A stretch of DNA of 64,000 bases, from positions 62,001-126,000 of the forward strand of contig NZ_JAHZSU010000002.1 in the NCBI RefSeq assembly GCF_019457945.1. The letters are read 5' to 3'. Both the position numbers and the translations under genes were made by a program. This DNA is from Ornithinimicrobium laminariae (GTDB lineage Bacteria > Actinomycetota > Actinomycetes > Actinomycetales > Dermatophilaceae). The notes below the pieces were generated by a model. The model did not search any database and was not told the DNA's origin. It saw only the letters and a program-made list of their open reading frames with translations. Shown here in pieces: positions 58,371 to 64,000 of the stretch; within the stretch, counting starts at the first letter, position 1, and every line of letters begins with the position of its first letter.

Positions 58371-58891
58371 GTTGGGCTCCCCTCAGATACAGACTCTGTA
58401 GTGCCAGCACCACGAGCCACTGCCACGGCCGCGACCAAGGCAAGCAGCAACACCAGCGACAGCAATTCAAACGGCCAGACCCAGACGCCAAAGATGTCGG
58501 CGCCGATCTCCGCCGAGTCGCTCGCTGCAATCGTGCGCGCTTCCCAGCCCACCGATGCGGTCAGGGCTACTGCCAGCAAAACGGCCACGCCCGCGCTGAG
58601 CACCCCGGCAAACACCCGGTGTGGCACGGAAGTCTGCACATCCCCACCAACACCCGACCGGGTCAGCATGAGAGCAAACAGGACCAAGACAACGACTCCG
58701 CCGACATAGACCAAGACCTGGACCAGCGCGACGAGCTCAGCCCCCAACACGAGGTAGCAACCGGCCAAGCCGAGTAGGGTGACGACCAGCCAAAGCGCGG
58801 CATACAAAACTGACCGGCTCAATACAGCCAGCCAAGAGGCGCCGGTGGTCAGCAGCCCGACGCCGATAAACATCACATCAACGCCGGTCAC
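58367..58891 (-). CDS. nuoJ: Complex I membrane subunit NuoJ-like
   Basis: NuoJ (174 aa) has five predicted helices. The segment [20 protein letters not shown], with its Tyr-Val-Gly-Gly motif, matches the flexible helix 3 of this subunit. The start is GTG at 58891 and overlaps nuoI. Sequence conservation in this family is low, so the assignment also leans on position. Confidence 0.9.
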   Translation of the reverse strand: MTGVDVMFIGVGLLTTGASWLAVLSRSVLYAALWLVVTLLGLAGCYLVLGAELVALVQVLVYVGGVVVLVLFALMLTRSGVGGDVQTSVPHRVFAGVLSAGVAVLLAVALTASVGWEARTIAASDSAEIGADIFGVWVWPFELLSLVLLLALVAAVAVARGAGTTESVSEGSPT

Positions 58892-59370
58892 GTGGCCGGC
58901 TCCGCTACGTCGTCTTCGCCGCCTTGGATCTCAACTCGGGGGTCATTTGGCACCTGGGCCATCCAGCCGCCGAGGCGGTCCTTGCCATGCAGCAGGTTGC
59001 GGATATCACCTTCGGCATAGGCAAAGTCCGGGGCCCAAAAGAGTGCGTCAAACGGGCAGACCTCAATGCAAATGCCGCAATACATACACAAGGAGAAGTC
59101 GATGTCGAAGCGATCGAGGACGTTGCGCGACTTGGCACGACCACCTTCGACCGTTGGCTCCTCGGTCTCTTTGTGGGAGTCGATATAGATGCACCAATCG
59201 GGGCACTCGCGGGCACACAACATGCACGAGGTGCAGTTGTCCGCCAACAGCGCGATAACACCCCGGGAGCGGTCCGGCAACTCAGGCTCGACGTGCGGAT
59301 ATTGCTGGGTATGCGTGGGTCTCACCAGAGTTTTGGCCGTCGTCTTCAAGCCTTTGATCAAACCCTTCAT
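58888..59370 (-). CDS. nuoI: Complex I iron-sulfur subunit NuoI-like
   Basis: NuoI (160 aa) carries clusters N6a and N6b. Cys46, 49, 52 and 56 ([13 protein letters not shown]) and Cys95, 98, 101 and 105 ([13 protein letters not shown]) are complete. [18 protein letters not shown] is the typical membrane-hugging N-terminus. ATG at 59370 overlaps the nuoH stop. It would pass electrons toward NuoB. In a complex lacking NuoEFG it could be near the ferredoxin entry point. Confidence 0.94.
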   Translation of the reverse strand: MKGLIKGLKTTAKTLVRPTHTQQYPHVEPELPDRSRGVIALLADNCTSCMLCARECPDWCIYIDSHKETEEPTVEGGRAKSRNVLDRFDIDFSLCMYCGICIEVCPFDALFWAPDFAYAEGDIRNLLHGKDRLGGWMAQVPNDPRVEIQGGEDDVAEPAT

Positions 59371-60332
59371 GCGGTCATCACTACTCCTACGCCGGTGATG
59401 GCGAGTTGCACCAGAGCCACAGGCAGCAGCACTGTCCAGGCAAGTTTTTGCAGTTGGTCTTCGCGAACTCGCGGCCAGGCCACCCGCAGCCAAATGATTA
59501 ATAGCGCCATGCAGGCCGCCTTGAGGATGGTCCACAGCGGCCCGAGCGTGTCTTCGAACGGCCCGGCCGAGCCACCGAGGAACAACACGGCGAATAGCAG
59601 CGACATCACCACAATCCCGGCGTATTCGGCGAGCAAGAAGAACGCAAAGCGCAAGCCGGAGTATTCGGTGTAGGGCCCAAAGACAATCTCAGCATCTGCA
59701 ATGGGTGCGTCAAACGGGGTCCGCTGCAACTCGGCGACCGAGGCGATGACAAATACGCAAGCGCCGGGCAACTGCCAGATCAGCCACCACGGAGACCACG
59801 CCGCCGAAATGCCAACCAGCGACAACGACCCGGCGGCCATCGCGATGGAGGCAGAGGCCAGCACCAAAGGCAACTCGTAACTGATGAGTTGCGCGGCTGC
59901 CCGCATACCGCCGATCAAGGAGTATTTGTTGCCACTGCCCCACCCGGCCATCAAGGTGCCCAGGGCTCCGACGGAGGTCACTGCCAGCACCACCAGCAGC
60001 GATGCCGGGACATCCGCGGCTACCCAGACCGCCGACAGCGGAATCACCGCGAGCGCTACTAGGTAAGGAATGAGAGCGACGGCCGGCGCTAGCCGAAAAA
60101 TGGGGCGGTCGGCGGCAGCGGGGGTGATGTCTTCTTTTTGGGCAAACTTGATGCCGTCGGCGACCAGCTGGCCGATGCCGTGGAAACCAGCCTCCATCGG
60201 GCCGAGTCGACCCTGCATGTGCGCCATCACCTTGTGCTCAGCTTGGCCAACGGCCAGCGGCAGCGTCAAAAAGGCGGCCAGCACCACTAGGGCCTTGGCC
60301 ACAATCTCGACGATCAGGGGGAGATCGCTCAT
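59367..60332 (-). CDS. nuoH: Complex I membrane subunit NuoH-like
   Basis: NuoH (321 aa) forms part of the quinone chamber with eight helices. [17 protein letters not shown] and [19 protein letters not shown] are family segments. The loop usually reading PFDLPEAEQELV is here [12 protein letters not shown] (206-217), so one conserved Glu is Ile. The N-terminal ERK motif is [14 protein letters not shown] at 60332 shares one base with the nuoC stop; an in-frame ATG at 60347 is less likely. nuoD, normally between nuoC and nuoH, is absent. Confidence 0.92.
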   Translation of the reverse strand: MSDLPLIVEIVAKALVVLAAFLTLPLAVGQAEHKVMAHMQGRLGPMEAGFHGIGQLVADGIKFAQKEDITPAAADRPIFRLAPAVALIPYLVALAVIPLSAVWVAADVPASLLVVLAVTSVGALGTLMAGWGSGNKYSLIGGMRAAAQLISYELPLVLASASIAMAAGSLSLVGISAAWSPWWLIWQLPGACVFVIASVAELQRTPFDAPIADAEIVFGPYTEYSGLRFAFFLLAEYAGIVVMSLLFAVLFLGGSAGPFEDTLGPLWTILKAACMALLIIWLRVAWPRVREDQLQKLAWTVLLPVALVQLAITGVGVVMTA

Positions 60333-60913
60333 CAGCGCGGCCCCCATGATGGGTCGGGCACACCGGGCGGCAACACCTTGCGCCGCCGGGTTGGCTTCTT
60401 GGCCGGCGCATCAGGGTTTTGCGGGCCACCTTCGCCTGGCTCTTTGGCTCCCGGCCACGGCTTGGAGGCACGGGCTGCCAGCACAAACGATTTGGCCAGC
60501 GGCGTCCCCTCAAAACCGTCGGGGAGCAAGAGTGGGCGCAAGCCAGCACCTAACTCATCGCTGAACCCGCTGAAGTCGATGCCAAACATCTCGTGGGTTT
60601 CGCGCTCGTGCCAGGCCGCCCCGCGGAACAGCGCCGTCAGGCTTTCCACTGACTCACCGGTCGCTACTCGGGTGCTAAGCAGTAATCGGGCTAGTGGGCG
60701 GACCGAGTTATCGCCGCTAGCGATGAGGTGCACGACCAGGTCATAGCCCGAAGCCTCCTCGTCATCGTTTTGGTCGACCGCTGAGAGCCAATCAAAGAAG
60801 TCGAAACCGGATTCTTTGGCCGCACGCACCGACTCCGCCCATTGAGCGAGCGGCACGCTCACCTCGTGTGCACCCGATCGAGCCACTAGGTCTGGCCAGT
60901 CGTGATCGGTCAT
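60332..60913 (-). CDS. nuoC: Complex I 30-kDa subunit NuoC-like
   Basis: NuoC (193 aa) helps bind NuoB and NuoD in the peripheral arm. [14 protein letters not shown] and [19 protein letters not shown] are its signatures. A basic, Pro-rich tail of about 40 residues follows ([20 protein letters not shown]). ATG at 60913 overlaps the nuoB stop by four bases. It is not fused to NuoD, and no NuoD gene follows. Confidence 0.9.
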   Translation of the reverse strand: MTDHDWPDLVARSGAHEVSVPLAQWAESVRAAKESGFDFFDWLSAVDQNDDEEASGYDLVVHLIASGDNSVRPLARLLLSTRVATGESVESLTALFRGAAWHERETHEMFGIDFSGFSDELGAGLRPLLLPDGFEGTPLAKSFVLAARASKPWPGAKEPGEGGPQNPDAPAKKPTRRRKVLPPGVPDPSWGPR

Positions 60914-61476
60914 CCGCCCTCCCCCGGCGGCTTGACCGATGGCCGGGTGGCGGCACCCGCGGTGATGCTCGCTCGCCGCGCGCGAACCTGACCAGCAGAC
61001 TCGTTCTTGATCTGGTCTTGCAGGGTGATGATGCCGTGCAGCAGCGCTTCGGGCCGCGGCGGGCAACCTGGCACGTAGACGTCGACCGGGATGATTTGGT
61101 CGACTCCCTTAAGCACGCTGTAGGAGTCCCAATAGGGGCCCCCGGAGTTAGAGCAGGCCCCGAAACTGATCACATACTTGGGCTCTGGCATTTGGTCATA
61201 GAGGCGTCGGATGGCCGGAGCCATCTTGTCGGTGACGGTGCCTGAGACGACCATGAGGTCTGACTGGCGTGGCCCAGGGGCAAACGGGATGACACCCATT
61301 CGGATGAAGTCGTGGCGGCCCATCGAGGCGGCGATAAACTCTATCGCGCAACAAGCTAGGCCAAAATTGAAAACCCACAGGGAGTAGCGGCGGCCCCAAT
61401 TGAGCACGATTCGGACGGCATTGGGCGCCTTGTCGGCGGCTGGGCCAACGCGCGGCATCGGCAGGTCAGTGCTCAC
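60910..61476 (-). CDS. nuoB: Complex I iron-sulfur subunit NuoB-like
   Basis: NuoB (188 aa) carries cluster N2 next to the quinone site. All four ligands are present: Cys42-Cys43 (LACCAIEF), Cys108 (FGACSNSGG) and Cys138 ([11 protein letters not shown]). The start is GTG at 61476, three bases after the nuoA stop. The C-terminal 30 residues are an extension. Confidence 0.94.
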   Translation of the reverse strand: MSTDLPMPRVGPAADKAPNAVRIVLNWGRRYSLWVFNFGLACCAIEFIAASMGRHDFIRMGVIPFAPGPRQSDLMVVSGTVTDKMAPAIRRLYDQMPEPKYVISFGACSNSGGPYWDSYSVLKGVDQIIPVDVYVPGCPPRPEALLHGIITLQDQIKNESAGQVRARRASITAGAATRPSVKPPGEGG

Positions 61477-61479
61477 GGC

Positions 61480-61836
61480 TCACCACCACCGCAACAAACC
61501 GCGGCGCCAGACATGGCCTAGGCCAATGACCAGCACGCCGAGGAAGATGCCCATTTCCACCAGCGAGACGGCACCCAGCGAACTACGCAGCACGAGTGCC
61601 CACGGGAAGAGGTAGACAGCGTCAACGGCAAAGATCACGTAGAGGAAGGCAAAAACCAGATAGCGGACGCTGCCTTGGCTCCACCCTGCGCCCTGCGGGT
61701 CTACCCCCGACTCATATGTCAGCAGTTTGGCACGGTGTGGATCGCTCGGAGCGAGCAATCGGCGCATCCCGTAGGCACTAGCAACGAGGGCGACGCCAGA
61801 GAGCAGCACTGCTAGCAGCACCGCGTAATCACCCAT
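61480..61836 (-). CDS. nuoA: Complex I membrane subunit NuoA-like
   Basis: NuoA (118 aa) has three helices. LLTYESGVDPQGAGW and the membrane segment FLYVIFAVDAVYLFPW are typical. The acids usually reading FDxE (E. coli Asp79, Glu81) are Ala70 and Asp72, so one acid is lost. It is the first nuo gene. ATG at 61836 is six bases from TAGGGT with no ribosome site, so the operon mRNA looks leaderless. Confidence 0.92.
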   Translation of the reverse strand: MGDYAVLLAVLLSGVALVASAYGMRRLLAPSDPHRAKLLTYESGVDPQGAGWSQGSVRYLVFAFLYVIFAVDAVYLFPWALVLRSSLGAVSLVEMGIFLGVLVIGLGHVWRRGLLRWW

Positions 61837-61842
61837 GCGCTC

Positions 61843-61848
61843 ACCCTA
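61843..61848 (-). promoter_or_regulatory. Leaderless promoter of the nuo operon
   Basis: TAGGGT (61848-61843) is exactly six bases from ATG of nuoA. The hexamer and spacing are identical to those before the HadA-like gene. Confidence 0.5.
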
Positions 61849-61924
61849 GCCGCGAGCGCCCACGCAGGTCGGGATTTAGGTCAGCGGCGAAGGCCGCGCT
61901 TGGCCAAGGTTTGGCGGCAAGCAG

Positions 61925-62788
61925 TCACAATCCACGCGTTAGGTCATCCAGTGTTGACTGCAACTGACCCACATAGGGGTCGCCAAAGATGTTGACGTGC
62001 ACCAGGAGCGGCAGCAGTTGGTGCAGGCCGAGGCGTTCTTGCCACCCGTCAGGCAGAGGCAAAACCTCGTTGTAGGCGTCAAATGTCTCTTGGGAGAAGC
62101 CGCCAAAGAGCGTCATCATGCCAAAGTCCAACTCGCGACTGCTCCAACTCACGGAGGGGTCAATCAGCCACGGCGTGCCGTTGACATCGCGCAAGCGGTT
62201 GCCCGACCAGAGGTCGCCGTGCACCAAGGATGGCGGCTCGAATGGGCCGACTACTTCGTCGCCATGCAAGATCAGCAGATCGATCAGCGACATCAACGAC
62301 TCCGGCAACCGGCGTTGCATAACGCACCGCTGAGCCAGCGGGCGCACTCGCCCAGCCAAATAGCTCCGAGCCCACGTCTCGGCTGGCTCCAGAGTCACTT
62401 CCACTGAGCCCACATAACTGAGGGAGTTGTCGTCAATGGAGCCGAACCGCTCACCGCGCACTGAGTGCAAACGGGCCAGACCAGCACCAAAGGCCGCGTC
62501 GTTGTGGCGACGGCGAGTGTCGACCTCAACCCACTCCAGCACCAGGCCAGACTCCTCGACGGCCAAGACCTCGGGGACTGCCATCGCACCGGCCTCCCGC
62601 AGCGCAACCAGCCCCGCGGCCTCCCGCTCAAAAAGCCCAGGCGGCGCGTTGTGGATGCATTTGGCAAAGACCAAGCCATCGGTGGTCTCCACCCGGTAGG
62701 CTTCGGCGATTCCACCCCCAGCGACCGGAGAAATGCGTCGGATCCGAGCCGGGTCAATCAACTCTTCAGGTAACCCGCCAAAGCTCAT
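61925..62788 (-). CDS. Fructosamine kinase-family protein
   Basis: A 287-residue kinase of the FN3K/APH fold. HGDLWSGNRL is the catalytic loop with its aspartate, WLIDPSVSWSSRELD the metal-binding DxD-like segment, and VEWVEVDTRRR-like LVLEWVEVD the hinge. Family members phosphorylate sugar adducts on amines and aid protein deglycation. The start overlaps the phosphatase gene stop by four bases, so the two are coupled, perhaps acting together on glycated products. Confidence 0.85.
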   Translation of the reverse strand: MSFGGLPEELIDPARIRRISPVAGGGIAEAYRVETTDGLVFAKCIHNAPPGLFEREAAGLVALREAGAMAVPEVLAVEESGLVLEWVEVDTRRRHNDAAFGAGLARLHSVRGERFGSIDDNSLSYVGSVEVTLEPAETWARSYLAGRVRPLAQRCVMQRRLPESLMSLIDLLILHGDEVVGPFEPPSLVHGDLWSGNRLRDVNGTPWLIDPSVSWSSRELDFGMMTLFGGFSQETFDAYNEVLPLPDGWQERLGLHQLLPLLVHVNIFGDPYVGQLQSTLDDLTRGL

Positions 62789-63288
62789 CGATCGTCTCCA
62801 ACGCTGGCCCGGCCCGCCACGGAGCCGTTTTGAATAGCGGCCACGAGACCGGCAGCAGCTGGCTCCAGTTGGTCAAACATGGCGGAGAAGGCCTGCTGTG
62901 GTTTGCCGTAGGGATCAGGCACATCAAGCACACCCGTGCGCTGCACATCAGGGGCGAACTGTCCCATTCGCACAACCTTGTCGCGAGACTCTCGATCCGG
63001 GGCAAGGTCAAGCAGGTCCGACACGTTGGAAGAGTCCATCGCTACGACGACGTCAAAGCGCCCAAAGTCAGACGAGGTGAACTGTTGGCCTAAGTGATCG
63101 ACAGCGATATCGCGCGATCGCGCCTCCTGCCGAGTCCCCTGATGAGGCTGCTCCCCGATGTGCCACGACCCGGTCCCGGCCGACTCAATCTCGACATCCA
63201 GCCCGGCCTGCTGCGCTTGAGCAGCAAAGATTGCCTCGGCAGCAGGTGAACGACAGATATTGCCCAAGCAGACAAAAACGATGCGCAT
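62785..63288 (-). CDS. Low-molecular-weight protein-tyrosine phosphatase
   Basis: A 167-residue phosphatase. The P-loop is Cys7 to Arg13 (VCLGNICRSP), and the general acid Asp is in VLDVPDPYGKPQ. Members remove phosphate from tyrosine in exopolysaccharide or virulence control, and some also dephosphorylate small molecules. ATG at 63288 is chosen because catalytic LMW-PTP starts lie six residues before the Cys. The longer open frame is antisense to the kor promoter and rejected. Confidence 0.92.
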   Translation of the reverse strand: MRIVFVCLGNICRSPAAEAIFAAQAQQAGLDVEIESAGTGSWHIGEQPHQGTRQEARSRDIAVDHLGQQFTSSDFGRFDVVVAMDSSNVSDLLDLAPDRESRDKVVRMGQFAPDVQRTGVLDVPDPYGKPQQAFSAMFDQLEPAAAGLVAAIQNGSVAGRASVGDDR

Positions 63289-63354
63289 GGGACCAGTTTG
63301 CACTACGCAACGCCCCGACAGCGGAAGGGCCACCGCCCGGGCAATGTGCACTAA

Positions 63355-63375
63355 CCTACGGTCCCGTAGGATAGT
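63355..63375 (+). promoter_or_regulatory. Palindrome over the korA promoter
   Basis: CCTACGG-TC-CCGTAGG (63355-63370) is a perfect 7-bp inverted repeat. Its right arm overlaps the -10 candidates TAGGAT (63367-63372) and GATAGT (63370-63375), the latter seven bases before the korA ATG. A regulator bound there would block transcription. Which regulator is unknown. Confidence 0.5.
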
Positions 63376-63382
63376 GGCCATC

Positions 63383-64000
63383 ATGAGTAGTAAGCCCACA
63401 CGCCGGTTGGACCGGGTCATCATCCGATTCGCCGGAGACTCCGGCGATGGCATGCAACTCACAGGTGATCGCTTCACCTCAGAGACGGCTGCCCTCGGCA
63501 ATGACCTGTCCACATTGCCCAACTTCCCCGCCGAAATTCGCGCTCCCCAGGGAACGCTGCCGGGCGTCTCCAGTTTTCAGTTGCACTTTGCTGACCACGA
63601 GATCTCGACCCCCGGCGATGCCCCCGATGTGTTGGTCGCGATGAACCCGGCGGCGCTCAAGGCGACCCTGCAAGACGTTCCTCGTGGTGCCGTGCTGATC
63701 ATCAACACCGATGAGTTCAGCAAGCGCAACCTCGCCAAGGCCGGGTATGACGTCAACCCCCTTGACGACGGATCGCTTGAGTCGTGGCACGTGCACGCAC
63801 TTCCGCTGACCTCTATGACTGTTGAAGCCCTGGCTGACTTTGGCCTGACTCGCAAAGAAAAGGAGCGGGCAAAAAACATGCTCGCCCTGGGCTTGCTGTC
63901 TTGGCTCTACTCCCGCCCGCTTGACGGCACTGAGTCGTTCCTGAAGGCAAAGTTCGCCAAGGTCCCCGAGATCCGCGAAGCTAACCTCACCGCTCTGCGG
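63383..64000 (+). CDS. korA: 2-oxoacid:ferredoxin oxidoreductase alpha subunit (N-terminal part)
   Basis: The first 206 residues of the alpha subunit, cut by the window end. RVIIRFAGDSGDGMQLTGDR is the gamma-like domain start, and STLPNFPAEIRAPQGTLPGV and DVLVAMNPAALKATL match actinobacterial KorA. With KorB it oxidises 2-oxoglutarate and reduces ferredoxin. It is divergent from a block that leads to the nuo operon. ATG at 63383 has no ribosome site and seems leaderless or nearly so. The beta subunit should follow to the right. Confidence 0.9.
   Translation, partial: MSSKPTRRLDRVIIRFAGDSGDGMQLTGDRFTSETAALGNDLSTLPNFPAEIRAPQGTLPGVSSFQLHFADHEISTPGDAPDVLVAMNPAALKATLQDVPRGAVLIINTDEFSKRNLAKAGYDVNPLDDGSLESWHVHALPLTSMTVEALADFGLTRKEKERAKNMLALGLLSWLYSRPLDGTESFLKAKFAKVPEIREANLTALR

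Overview
This window is a high-GC actinobacterial chromosome segment (Actinomycetota, most likely a Micrococcales-type organism, though nothing here fixes the genus). The evidence is the classic actinobacterial order of the ribosomal super-cluster, a TTG-started rpoB, a 281-residue Gly/Arg-tailed S3, a NusG with a long acidic N-terminus, Had-type hydratases beside rpmG, and many promoters of the TANNNT type placed so that transcription would begin at the start codon.

Region 1 (1-27485, minus strand) is the transcription/translation core. In the direction of transcription it runs tRNA-Trp, secE, nusG, rplK, rplA; a DUF559 gene; rplJ, rplL; rpoB, rpoC; rpsL, rpsG, fusA, tuf; then the S10/spc series from rpsJ to rpmD, which leaves the window at base 1. 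Strong stem-loops sit after rplA, rplL, rpoC and tuf. Candidate promoters are visible before rplJ, rpoB, rpsL and rpsJ, and a structured leader precedes rplJ.

Region 2 (27486-35936) is the conserved actinobacterial neighbourhood next to secE: an aspartate aminotransferase, a four-gene ABC export system (two ATPases and two ABC-2 permeases with overlapping genes), adenosine deaminase, murB, two hotdog hydratase subunits, rpmG (zinc form), tRNA-Met and tRNA-Thr.

Region 3 (36003-42489) is a lipid cluster. A hotdog hydratase, a two-domain FabG4-type reductase and a thiolase run leftward. A TetR-family regulator and an acyl-CoA oxidase-like flavoprotein run rightward from the same intergenic region, which carries a small palindrome.

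Region 4 (42593-52096) is mixed accessory and housekeeping DNA: an ornithine aminotransferase-like enzyme, an MFS transporter, tRNA-Tyr, yajQ, an ECF-type sigma factor with a membrane-anchored acidic partner, aminopeptidase N and a FolP2-like DHPS paralogue. Two intergenic stretches hold decayed ends of surface-protein genes, one with a recognisable SdrD-B-like segment and an LPVTG sorting motif.

Region 5 (52130-64000) holds htpX and a tightly overlapped nuo operon (nuoA-B-C-H-I-J-K-L-M-N) that lacks nuoD, nuoE, nuoF and nuoG. Upstream lie a fructosamine-kinase-like gene and a low-molecular-weight phosphatase, and then a divergent korA (2-oxoacid:ferredoxin oxidoreductase alpha subunit) cut by the window end. 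The pairing suggests a proton-pumping module fed by ferredoxin rather than NADH. This is the most interesting system here, although related kor/nuo blocks are known in other actinobacteria.
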